From: Thiotrichales bacterium
GTDB taxonomy: Bacteria; Pseudomonadota; Gammaproteobacteria; Beggiatoales; Beggiatoaceae
Direction of reading: 5' to 3'
Assembly (NCBI GenBank): GCA_016744475.1
Contig: JADGEH010000051.1
Span: 1 to 33,737, forward strand
DNA length: 33,737 bases
Below, piece by piece: positions 24,643-32,382 of the stretch (position 1 is its first letter; the number at the start of each line of letters is the position of its first letter). A program made the translations under genes and the position numbers. Below the pieces are notes generated by a model. The model searched no databases. It had not been told where the DNA came from and saw only the letters and a program-made list of their open reading frames with translations.

Positions 24643-26697
24643 ATGGATAAGCATCTTTTCTCACCGCAAGATTTACTGATCGAGATAAAAGGTTTACGCC
24701 AGAAATTATCTGACATCATACAAGACAAAGCCGATTTGCAGTTGGTGTTGGATATTGTCACTGACCATGCTGATGCCACCGCGCAAGAGCTGTTGACTAA
24801 ATTGCGCCAATTCAATCAACAATTGGTGGGGCTTGAACAAGAAAAAGCTGATTTGGAAATTTCGTTGGATACCATCATGCAACATGCTGATGTGTTTGAA
24901 GGCGAATTGTTGGTCACAAAAACCTTATTGGAACGCGAAGTTTCCAAACGCACCCGCGAACTGGAAGATAAAAATCTCCAGTTAGAAATGGAAATTCAAG
25001 AACGTAAGCGGGCTGAAGAAGAACTAAAACTGGCAGCCAGCGTGTTTGCCGCCAGTAATGAAGCCATTGTCATCACTGATGCTAATGCGCGTATCATCCG
25101 TGTCAATACGGCTTTCAGTGGGCTGACGGGCTACAGCCAGAGCGAAAGCCTCTATAAAGATTTGAATTTCATTCAATCCGGTCGTCACGATAAGGAATTT
25201 TTCCGCACCATGTGGGAAGCCTTGCATGTGGTGGGTTATTGGAGCGGAGAAATCTGGAATCGCCGTAAAAACCAAGAAGCTTTCCCCGGCTGGTTAAGTA
25301 TTACCGCAGTCAAAGATGAGCAAGAAGAAGCCACGTATTACATTGCTATCCTCACCGATAATACCCATCAAAAACGCTCTGAACAGCGCATTTACTATCT
25401 TTGTCATTATGACGCGCTGACTAATCTTCCCAACCGCTCCCTATTTCAAGAACGTCTACAGCAAGCTTTATTGCGTGCCACACGCAATGATCGTCATGTG
25501 GTGTTGTTGTTTATTGATTTAGACAATTTCAAAGCGGTGAATGATGCTTTTGGGCATGTCATGGGCGATAAGCTATTACATGATACGGCTGAACGTTTGC
25601 TGAATTGTTTAGAAGGTGAAAGCGATACAATTGCGCGATTGAGCGGTGATGAATTTGCGGTATTGTTGACCGATTGCCCACCTCATCAAAACACTTTGCA
25701 AACGGCGAGCGACATGGCCGGCAGTATTTTAGATAGCTTGCAAGCGCCTTTTCAGTTGGACACCAATGAAGTGTTTGCCAGTGCTAGCATTGGTATTGCG
25801 ATTTATCCTCAAGATGGTCGCAATGTGGCAGAACTGTTAAAAAATGCTGAAGCGGCAGGTTATGACGCGAAAAAACGCGGGCGTAATCATTATCAGTTTT
25901 TCACCTATGAAATGAACAGCACTGCGCATAAACGCTTAACTTTGCAGAATAATTTACGACATGCCTTAGAGCGAGAAGAGTTGTCACTGCATTATCAGCC
26001 GCAATGGAATACGTTTACCCACAAAATTGTTGGCGTTGAAGCGCTAATACGTTGGAAGCATCCAGAACAAGGTTGGATTTCTCCGGCTGAATTTATTCCT
26101 TTAGCAGAAGATTGCGGATTGATTTTGCCGATTTCTGATTGGGTTTTAAATACGGCTTGCCGTCAAAACAAGCAGTGGCAAGAAGCAGGGCTGCCACCGA
26201 TTAAAGTGGCGGTGAATTTATCGGCGCATCAGTTTTATAAAAGTGATCTGGAGCAATGGATCAAAAAAGCATTAGATGATTCGCAATTGGAAGCGCAGTG
26301 GTTGGAGTTGGAAATCACTGAAACCGCCGCGATGAGTTATGCCGAAAAAACCGTCAATATGTTGCATGGACTTAAACAATTGGGTGTGAGTTTAGCTATT
26401 GATGACTTTGGTACGGGCTATTCTTCGCTGAGTTATCTCAAGCAATTTGCTATTGATACGTTGAAAATTGATGCTTCATTTGTAGCGGATATTCAATCAG
26501 ATAGCGGTGCAGGTTTGGTGTCTGCCATGATTACCATGGCACATCGCCTAAATTTAACCGTGATCGCAGAAGGTATAGAAACACCGCCGCAACTGGCCTT
26601 TTTACACGAGGAAGGCTGCGATTTTGTGCAAGGATTTTTGTTTCATCATCCAGTGCCTGCGGAGGCCATTGCGGTTTTGTTGGAGGCCAATCGTTGA
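24643..26697 (+). CDS. PAS-GGDEF-EAL c-di-GMP signalling protein
   Basis: A 684-residue cytoplasmic protein. Residues 1-130 are a coiled coil with a duplicated unit: [16 protein letters not shown] (29-44) and [16 protein letters not shown] (68-83). A PAS domain follows (about 130-245). The GGDEF domain (about 250-425) has SGDEF at 334-338 in place of GGDEF, so cyclase activity is doubtful. The EAL domain (about 430-680) is complete: EALIRW at 466-471, [33 protein letters not shown] and the terminal VQGFLF. The protein is therefore probably a c-di-GMP phosphodiesterase, perhaps regulated by its GGDEF domain. It has no membrane segment. The ribosome site before ATG 24643 is weak. Confidence 0.93.
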   Translation: MDKHLFSPQDLLIEIKGLRQKLSDIIQDKADLQLVLDIVTDHADATAQELLTKLRQFNQQLVGLEQEKADLEISLDTIMQHADVFEGELLVTKTLLEREVSKRTRELEDKNLQLEMEIQERKRAEEELKLAASVFAASNEAIVITDANARIIRVNTAFSGLTGYSQSESLYKDLNFIQSGRHDKEFFRTMWEALHVVGYWSGEIWNRRKNQEAFPGWLSITAVKDEQEEATYYIAILTDNTHQKRSEQRIYYLCHYDALTNLPNRSLFQERLQQALLRATRNDRHVVLLFIDLDNFKAVNDAFGHVMGDKLLHDTAERLLNCLEGESDTIARLSGDEFAVLLTDCPPHQNTLQTASDMAGSILDSLQAPFQLDTNEVFASASIGIAIYPQDGRNVAELLKNAEAAGYDAKKRGRNHYQFFTYEMNSTAHKRLTLQNNLRHALEREELSLHYQPQWNTFTHKIVGVEALIRWKHPEQGWISPAEFIPLAEDCGLILPISDWVLNTACRQNKQWQEAGLPPIKVAVNLSAHQFYKSDLEQWIKKALDDSQLEAQWLELEITETAAMSYAEKTVNMLHGLKQLGVSLAIDDFGTGYSSLSYLKQFAIDTLKIDASFVADIQSDSGAGLVSAMITMAHRLNLTVIAEGIETPPQLAFLHEEGCDFVQGFLFHHPVPAEAIAVLLEANR

Positions 26698-26707
26698 GGA
26701 AGGATTA

Positions 26708-26733
26708 TATTGGCACCTGATGAGGTGCCAATA
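26708..26733. repeat. Perfect 11-bp hairpin TATTGGCACCT
   Basis: TATTGGCACCT (26708-26718) and AGGTGCCAATA (26723-26733) pair perfectly around a GATG loop, 10 bp after the GGDEF-EAL stop. No U tract follows on the plus strand, so intrinsic termination would be weak; it may still protect the 3' end. Confidence 0.5.
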
Positions 26734-26764
26734 AGAGATTCACGCAAGGTGCGGGGATACTATT

Positions 26765-26918
26765 TTAATGTCTAAAATGCCGCATACCCGTAAACACCAT
26801 CGCAATATTGTTTTCATCAGCGGCGGCGATCACTTCTTCATCGCGCACTGAACCACCGGGTTCAATCACCGCAGTAATACCCGCTGCGGCAGCCGCATCT
26901 AAACCATCGCGGAAACGG
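26765..26918 (-). pseudogene. Detached 3' end of purH (154 bp)
   Basis: Matches the last 154 bp of the intact purH at 28557-28710, at a constant offset of 1792 bp, including the stop codon. Within the first 151 bp I count five differences, all silent: ATC/ATT, GCC/GCT twice, GCT/GCG and CCC/CCT. The encoded end, from [11 protein letters not shown] to MRHFRH, is unchanged. Homology stops abruptly at 26918, 10 bp from the BNR gene stop. It has no start codon or promoter of its own. Confidence 0.88.
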
Positions 26919-26928
26919 TATCTAGGGA

Positions 26929-28167
26929 TTATTTATCCTGCACACCCAATACTTCAAATAGCAATTCATCATGTTGTTTCAATCCCACCTCATATAAAGG
27001 TGAGGTATGATTTAACGTTAAGCATGGAATGGTCACTTCTTTTGTTAAAGCATCATAATTTGCCGTGCAGTGGGCATGAGTAGAAAACCTGTACAAACCT
27101 TTATCTATAGTGCCAAGGTAAATGTTTTCAGGATGATGTGGGTCAATCACTATATTTGTGATATGCAGTTCTTCCCCATCAACCATGTTTGATAATAAAT
27201 TCCATTTCTCTCCATCATTGATTGTACGATAGACACCTTTTGTGCTTCCTAAATAAACAATATTAGGTGTATGTGGGTGAATGGCAATATCTTTTACAGC
27301 AAACTCATAAGAGGCAGGAAATGAACCATGATTAACATTTTGCCAAGTTTCTCCAGCATCTATAGTTTTTATGACAGTCGGTGCTTGGTTATCTAGAAAT
27401 GGTATTAGCGTTTGTCCAAAGCTTCTGGGATCACTCGTATAAATAATATTTGTATTATGAGGATGAATAGCCATAGGTAATTTTTTATCATCATAAATGT
27501 ATGGAAAACCATTACCTGTGATTATTTTGCGCTCCCAACTTTTTCCTTGATCAGAGCTTTTGAATATACCGGATATTGTTGGAAGAAACATAGTATCAAA
27601 TGTGTTTAAATAAACAATACTAGGGTTATTTGGATCAACAACTATTGAGTCTATCATTGTTGCATGATCTGAAATACCTACTTCATGCCAGCTATTACCA
27701 GCATCCATACTTTTATAAAATGAGCCTGCTGTACTTCCTGTTACAGCATATAAAATGCTAGGATTATGAGAGTTTATTTTGAAATCGGCAATACGACTAT
27801 CAAACTGATAAAACATTTTCTCCCATGTACTCCCGCCATCATTGCTTTTATACAGCGTACTTTCATATTCCTGATGGTTTACGGTAACTGTATAGATAAT
27901 CTTCGAGTTTTGTGAGTTGATAACGGTTTTTTTTATCCTCTCATTCGTTGTTTTCCCAATATCAATAGCAACCCAAGTCATTCCGCTATCTTGACTTTGA
28001 TAAAGAACATCATCAGTATTTATAAACAGTATTTCTGGGTGCTGGGCATCAATAGCAACATGCTTAATACTTAACTTGTTATCCGTTAATAGTGTCCAGG
28101 TATCTGCATGAACTGGCATAACATGAATTAATACAACAGTAATCAATATCGTTTTTATATTGAACAT
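26929..28167 (-). CDS. Secreted BNR/Asp-box repeat propeller protein
   Basis: A 412-residue exported protein. The signal peptide has Lys near the start and a hydrophobic core, with cleavage after HA at about residue 21. At least six Asp-box motifs follow: [40 protein letters not shown] and TINDGEKW, each with a following strand such as HPxxxNIVYLG. This predicts a beta-propeller like sialidase, VPS10 or YCF48 folds. Sialidase catalytic residues are not evident, so a binding role is more likely. The C-terminal tail has two cysteines (AHC, IPC). AAGGA precedes ATG 28167. The gene is clearly more AT-rich than its neighbours and is bracketed by two purH 3' ends, which indicates acquisition. Confidence 0.88.
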   Translation of the reverse strand: MFNIKTILITVVLIHVMPVHADTWTLLTDNKLSIKHVAIDAQHPEILFINTDDVLYQSQDSGMTWVAIDIGKTTNERIKKTVINSQNSKIIYTVTVNHQEYESTLYKSNDGGSTWEKMFYQFDSRIADFKINSHNPSILYAVTGSTAGSFYKSMDAGNSWHEVGISDHATMIDSIVVDPNNPSIVYLNTFDTMFLPTISGIFKSSDQGKSWERKIITGNGFPYIYDDKKLPMAIHPHNTNIIYTSDPRSFGQTLIPFLDNQAPTVIKTIDAGETWQNVNHGSFPASYEFAVKDIAIHPHTPNIVYLGSTKGVYRTINDGEKWNLLSNMVDGEELHITNIVIDPHHPENIYLGTIDKGLYRFSTHAHCTANYDALTKEVTIPCLTLNHTSPLYEVGLKQHDELLFEVLGVQDK

Positions 28168-28387
28168 TTGTATATTCCTTGACTAATAAATAAAATTAAA
28201 AATATCTATCCAACCATACATTATGACTGGATAAAAAATATAGGCTAAAATTTATTTTCACTATATTTCCCTCTTAAATTAATTCAATGTTAGCTAGAAT
28301 AATAAAAAACCAGGTGCTCATATGATGAACTCCTGTTTTTTTAACTATATTAAATTAAAACTTAAATTTCAATAAACTTTTATTAGA

Positions 28388-28435
28388 AAGTTATTCAAAT
28401 TGAAATGTTTCAATATATTTCAATTTGAATAACTT
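28388..28435. repeat. Perfect 19-bp inverted repeat in AT-rich spacer
   Basis: AAGTTATTCAAATTGAAAT (28388-28406) and its exact complement (28417-28435) flank a 10-base loop. It lies between the BNR gene and purH in a 389-bp AT-rich gap that holds no ORF I can support; the only other structure is the purH terminator. Confidence 0.7.
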
Positions 28436-28484
28436 GAACTATATATCTTATCTTCTTAGAAGAGTTTAACTTTCCGCTATTGAT

Positions 28485-28532
28485 CTGAAAAAACCCAAAA
28501 ATCGTCCTTAATTTAGGACGATTTTTGGGTTT
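28485..28532 (-). terminator. Rho-independent terminator of purH
   Basis: AAACCCAAAAATCGTCCT (28491-28508) pairs perfectly with 28515-28532 around a six-base loop. On the minus strand the stem is followed by a run of T, so it ends purH transcription 25 bp past the stop codon. It lies inside the islet, not beside the detached purH end. Confidence 0.9.
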
Positions 28533-28556
28533 CATGTTTTGCCTTTGCCTAGAGGC

Positions 28557-30116
28557 TTAATGTCTAAAATGCCGCATACCCGTAAACACCATCGCAATAT
28601 TGTTTTCATCCGCAGCAGCAATCACTTCTTCATCGCGCACTGAACCACCAGGTTCAATCACCGCAGTAATACCCGCTGCGGCAGCCGCATCTAAACCATC
28701 GCGGAAAGGGAAAAAGGCATCTGATGCCATGACTGAACCGCGCACTTCTAAGTTTTCATCGGCGGCTTTTATGCCCGCAATTTTCGCGCTGTACACGCGG
28801 CTCATTTGTCCCGCGCCCACACCAATGGTCATGCCGTCTTTGCAGTAAACAATCGCATTAGATTTGACGAATTTAGCCACTTTCCAGGCAAACATTAAAT
28901 CTTGCATTTCTTGTGCGGTGGGTGCGCGTTGGGTGACGACTTTGACATCTTGTTCTGTAACTCGACCTAGATCGCGTTCTTGAACTAATAAGCCGCCATT
29001 GATGCGTTTGAAATCTAAGGCATGGCCAGGTGTTTGCCATTGTCCACAAGACAGCACGCGCACATTAACTTTGCTGGCTAAGATAGGCTTGGCTGCTTCG
29101 CTGACTTCAGGGGCAATGATGACTTCAACAAATTGGCGGTCAATAATGGCTTGTGCGGTGTCGGCATCTAAAGCGCGATTGAAGGCGATAATGCCGCCAA
29201 AAGCAGAGGTGGGGTCAGTTTTAAAGGCGCGATCATAAGCTTGTAAGATGTTCTCACCAAGGGCGACACCACAGGGGTTGGCGTGTTTGACGATGACGCA
29301 AGCCGGGGCTTGATCAAAGGCTTTTACGCATTCGAGTGCGGCATCGGTATCGGCGACATTGTTGTAAGAGAGTTCTTTGCCTTGTAGTTGTGTGGCGCTG
29401 GCTACGCTGACTTCTGTGGGCTGGTGTTCAACATAAAAAGCGGCTTTTTGATGAGGATTTTCGCCGTAGCGCATGGCTTGGGTTTTACGGTATTGCAGAC
29501 TTAAGGTGCGTGGGAAATCTTCATTGCCAGTGAGTTGCTTGCCTAAGTAGTTGGCTATAGCACCGTCGTAACGAGCGGTGTGTTCAAACACTTTTAAGGC
29601 CAGTTGGAAGCGGGTCGCGTCGCTCACCGCACCATTATTTTGATGCATTTCTTCGAGCACGGTGGCGTAGTCGGTAGCAGCTACGACAACAGTGACATCT
29701 TTATGATTTTTAGCCGCTGAGCGCAGCATGGTAGGGCCGCCGATGTCGATATTTTCGATGGCGGTGGGTAGGTTACAATCGGGTTTTGCAATGGTTTGCT
29801 CAAAGGGATATAAGTTGACGACCACTAGATCAATGGGGGGAATATCGTGTTTATTCATCACGGCATCGTCGGTACCGCGTCGTCCTAGCAAACCCCCGTG
29901 GATTTTTGGATGTAGGGTTTTGACGCGCCCGTCCATCATTTCTGGAAAACCGGTGTAATCAGAGACTTCTATGACAGGAATGGCGTTGTCAGCGAGTAAT
30001 TTAGCGGTGCCTCCTGTGGACAAAATCTCAACGCCTTGTTGCTGTAAAGCACGGGCAAATTCGACAATTCCACTTTTATCAGAGACGCTAATCAGTGCGC
30101 GTTGGATGGCAGGCAT
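28557..30116 (-). CDS. purH: Bifunctional AICAR formyltransferase/IMP cyclohydrolase
   Basis: Catalyses the last two steps of de novo IMP synthesis. 519 residues, full length. N-terminal cyclohydrolase domain with ISVSDKSG (9-16), STGGTAKLL (33-41) and GRVKTLHPK (63-71). C-terminal transformylase with RYGENPHQ (216-223) and the catalytic K277-H278 in VKHANPCG. The ending [11 protein letters not shown] is typical. AAGGAA precedes ATG 30116. It has its own terminator. Its last 154 bp exist a second time at 26765-26918, so the present 3' end may have arrived with the BNR islet; the protein is intact. No purD follows, unlike the common purHD operon. Confidence 0.98.
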   Translation of the reverse strand: MPAIQRALISVSDKSGIVEFARALQQQGVEILSTGGTAKLLADNAIPVIEVSDYTGFPEMMDGRVKTLHPKIHGGLLGRRGTDDAVMNKHDIPPIDLVVVNLYPFEQTIAKPDCNLPTAIENIDIGGPTMLRSAAKNHKDVTVVVAATDYATVLEEMHQNNGAVSDATRFQLALKVFEHTARYDGAIANYLGKQLTGNEDFPRTLSLQYRKTQAMRYGENPHQKAAFYVEHQPTEVSVASATQLQGKELSYNNVADTDAALECVKAFDQAPACVIVKHANPCGVALGENILQAYDRAFKTDPTSAFGGIIAFNRALDADTAQAIIDRQFVEVIIAPEVSEAAKPILASKVNVRVLSCGQWQTPGHALDFKRINGGLLVQERDLGRVTEQDVKVVTQRAPTAQEMQDLMFAWKVAKFVKSNAIVYCKDGMTIGVGAGQMSRVYSAKIAGIKAADENLEVRGSVMASDAFFPFRDGLDAAAAAGITAVIEPGGSVRDEEVIAAADENNIAMVFTGMRHFRH

Positions 30117-30132
30117 GGTTGTTCCTTACAGG

Positions 30133-30172
30133 TTAAGTGCCTATACGAATAGAAGGCATCGTATATTCTTAA
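30133..30172. repeat. Possible relic of a family 1 element
   Basis: TTAAGTGCCTATACGAA differs by one base from the family 1 end TTAAGAGCCTATACGAA, and ATCGTATATTCTTAA further right loosely mirrors it. At about 40 bp it would be a decayed minimal copy. It lies directly upstream of purH, where the promoter should be. Confidence 0.35.
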
Positions 30173-30298
30173 GAGTTTGAATATGGGGCTTTTCAGCCAT
30201 TGCGTGGGGGATTATATACGGATTCATGCTGATTTTGATGTGTGCAGATCACACTGGCTGTTGCGTGTGGATGATGTTGAGATGAGAAACGAGGCTTT

Positions 30299-30356
30299 AG
30301 AGCCTATACGAAGATGGGGAATCGAAGCGAAAATTCGCCATCTTCGTATAGGCTCT
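30299..30356 (-). mobile_element. MITE-like element, family 1, 58-bp fold-back form
   Basis: A perfect 19-bp inverted repeat, AGAGCCTATACGAAGATGG, surrounds 20 bp of core (GGAATCGAAGCG...). Both arms carry the sequence of only one end of the 161-bp form, so it looks like a fold-back derivative. Its right border provides the first bases of the TAA stop codon of the gene at 30356-30940. It can also form a strong hairpin. Confidence 0.75.
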
Positions 30357-30940
30357 TAGAGTGAGGGTGGTGGGCGCAATTCCATGCGTGTTTGAATAGG
30401 TTCACCGCGTCGCCAAATGTCTAAAACAGCTTGCCAGGATACGATGCGTCCATTATCTAAACGTCCGGGTATTGTGAGATAGACGGCACATAAACCATCT
30501 AATGGATTCGCCATGTAGGCCAGCAAAACTTCTGTGGGGGCTTCTGGTGCTGGAAAATCGCCGCCAAAATCGAGAGTTAATTGGTTTTTTAAATTTAATT
30601 CCAGCGCTAAAGCACTGGCATTGTGTGGAAATGATGAGTGAATATTGTCGCGTTCGGAATAACCCACGCGATGATGACGCAGATGAAAGTTGGGGTAACT
30701 GAGCACGCAACCTTGGTGATTGGCGAGTTCAAAGGGAATACTGTCGTCTTCGATTTTATCTTTCAGCATCCGTGCAGGAAAGCTCCAGACATCGGTATAA
30801 AAGGAGAAGTTATCAGCCCCCTGGCCTTGCCCGATTTGGTGGCGTTCCACACAAATGCGGATACTGTCTTGTAAAATAGGGAGTAAATGTTGTTCAACAG
30901 GTTTTACCAGTTGATGTAATGCTTGCTGAGGACTGGACAT
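30356..30940 (-). CDS. Conserved-looking hypothetical protein (194 aa)
   Basis: I do not recognise this family. The 194-residue protein has no signal peptide or membrane segment; it is mixed alpha/beta with a Pro-rich tail (ELRPPPSL). Points of note: SFYTDVWSFPARMLKDKIEDD, FHLRHHRVGYSERDNIHSSFP rich in His and Arg, then LDFGGDFPAP and an alternating hydrophobic segment, LCAVYLTIPGRL. GGAGG-type sequence (GGAGGTCTC) precedes ATG 30940, supporting the start. The neighbours are purH, in the same orientation but 239 bp away with a MITE-like copy between, and truA on the other strand. No function can be proposed. Confidence 0.75.
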   Translation of the reverse strand: MSSPQQALHQLVKPVEQHLLPILQDSIRICVERHQIGQGQGADNFSFYTDVWSFPARMLKDKIEDDSIPFELANHQGCVLSYPNFHLRHHRVGYSERDNIHSSFPHNASALALELNLKNQLTLDFGGDFPAPEAPTEVLLAYMANPLDGLCAVYLTIPGRLDNGRIVSWQAVLDIWRRGEPIQTRMELRPPPSL

Positions 30941-31011
30941 GAGAGACCTCCGAATTCGGTATGATTAATCACAGGGATAGGGCAGATTCATGGGCGAATG
31001 ATGCGGGTTTT

Positions 31012-31172
31012 AGAGCCTATACGAAAACGGGATAATCGGCTGCAAACCCGCCCTTTTGGTCAGGGTTTCCGCTTTTTCTCGTTAAATAGCCCGCTATTCG
31101 CCTCAAAAAACCGAAAACCCTGCCTCAAAATAGCGAATTTTCGCTTCGATTCCCCATCTTCGTATAGGCTCT
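31012..31172 (+). mobile_element. MITE-like element, family 1, full-length copy (161 bp)
   Basis: Perfect 14-bp terminal repeats AGAGCCTATACGAA/TTCGTATAGGCTCT with TA at both borders; used here as the plus orientation reference. Same length as the inverted copy at 6383-6543. It occupies a third of the 487-bp gap between the hypothetical gene and truA; the rest holds the possible small ORF at 31309-31431. Confidence 0.85.
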
Positions 31173-31308
31173 TAATGCAAAAAATGTCTCTGTTTACTAT
31201 TTAATGTGATGAGTGACTATCGCCCTTAATCTCGCTGCTTTTCGTTATGATGCCCTACCCAAACAATAAGTCTATATATAGTGTGTTTTTTAACGTATTG
31301 ATGAGCGG

Positions 31309-31431
31309 ATGATGCAAAGGATTGATGTGATGGTGTTTTATAAGATTTATGGGGAGTGCTTGGATGGCGAAACATATCGTGATTTTGAGCACTTTTTAGC
31401 GATGATTATACGCTGGGTAGCAGACGCATGA
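31309..31431 (+). CDS. Possible small ORF coupled to truA (40 aa)
   Basis: ATG 31309 opens 40 codons (MMQRIDVMVFYKIYGE...IIRWVADA) that end in a TGA overlapping the truA ATG as ATGA. That arrangement is typical for co-translated genes and is the main support. The ribosome site is weak (GAG before the second ATG) and an in-frame stop lies 15 bp upstream. A TATATA box at about 31274 could belong to a promoter. It matches nothing I know; it could also be a chance frame or the tail of a lost gene. fimV often precedes truA elsewhere, but this peptide does not look like FimV. Confidence 0.35.
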   Translation: MMQRIDVMVFYKIYGECLDGETYRDFEHFLAMIIRWVADA

Positions 31432-32192
31432 GAATAGCTTTAGGTATTGAATACGATGGCAGCCGCTTTAAAGGCTGGCAAACACAGATAGGCGTGCGCA
31501 CGGTACAAACTTGTGTGGAAAATGCTTTGAGCAAAGTGGCTAATCATCCTGTTCGTGTGATTTGTGCAGGACGGACTGATACCGGTGTGCATGGCTTAGA
31601 GCAGGTGATTCATGCTGATGTGCAAGTGGAGCGTCCCATGCACTCTTGGGTTTTTGGGGGAAATAGCCATTTGCCTAAGGATGTAAGTGTGTTGTGGGCA
31701 GTGCCTGTGCCGGAAGATTTTCATGCACGCTTTAGTGCTATTCAACGTCATTATCGTTATGTGATTATGAATCGTCCTGTGCGTTCTGCGATGTGGGCGA
31801 ATTATGCGACGGGATGTTTTTATCCGCTAGAGGTGGAACCAATGCAGGAAGCAGCTCAGTATTTATTGGGGCAACATGATTTTTCGGCTTTTCGTGCTCA
31901 AGGCTGTCAGGCAAAAACACCTGTGCGGACCATTTCTCGCCTGACGGTAAAGCGTGATGGTGTGCAAGTAGTGATTGAAGTGTCAGCGAATGCTTTTTTA
32001 CAACATATGGTGAGAAATATTGCGGGTGTTTTAATGGCAATAGGGGCTGGTAAGGCTAAACCTGATTGGGCACGAGAGGTATTAGATACCTGCAATAGGA
32101 CTCAAGGTGGTGTGACAGCTTTACCCAATGGGCTATATTTAACGGGGGTTGATTATCCTCCATCGTATGTGTTGGGAAATAATGCTCATTAA
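31428..32192 (+). CDS. truA: tRNA pseudouridine(38-40) synthase
   Basis: Converts U38, U39 and U40 in tRNA anticodon stems to pseudouridine. 254 residues. The N-terminus RIALGIEYDGSRFKGWQTQ is typical; the catalytic aspartate is D51 in CAGRTDTGVHG. Conserved HDFSAFRAQGC and QHMVRNIAG lie in the C-terminal half. The start is ATG 31428, overlapping the possible small ORF by ATGA. A short family 2 hairpin follows 3 bp after the stop. Nearby trpF or accD, common neighbours of truA, are absent. Confidence 0.96.
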   Translation: MRIALGIEYDGSRFKGWQTQIGVRTVQTCVENALSKVANHPVRVICAGRTDTGVHGLEQVIHADVQVERPMHSWVFGGNSHLPKDVSVLWAVPVPEDFHARFSAIQRHYRYVIMNRPVRSAMWANYATGCFYPLEVEPMQEAAQYLLGQHDFSAFRAQGCQAKTPVRTISRLTVKRDGVQVVIEVSANAFLQHMVRNIAGVLMAIGAGKAKPDWAREVLDTCNRTQGGVTALPNGLYLTGVDYPPSYVLGNNAH

Positions 32193-32194
32193 AA

Positions 32195-32232
32195 TAGACT
32201 TGTTGCGATGCCTACCCCTCGCAACAAGTCTA
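32195..32232. mobile_element. Family 2 minimal hairpin copy (38 bp)
   Basis: TAGACTTGTTGCG and CGCAACAAGTCTA are exact inverse complements around ATGCCTACCCCT. These are the ends of family 2 elements without a core. It starts 3 bp after the truA stop. As RNA it forms a stable hairpin and may stop or protect the truA transcript. Confidence 0.65.
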
Positions 32233-32382
32233 ATGAAAAACCTACCTCAACCCCACTTCTTTTCGTTATGATTCTCTGTATTCATATAGACGTTTGCTAG
32301 GCTCTGTTTATCAGGCAATGTCTTATTATCCCCACCTCACAGCGCATTTGTTGTCCGCTGAACATAAAGATTTTTTTGATTT

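Noticed and set aside
26808..27083. Plus-strand frame shared with 28600-28848
   Set aside because: It is antisense to the two purH ends; its similarity comes from the duplication and not from a gene of its own.
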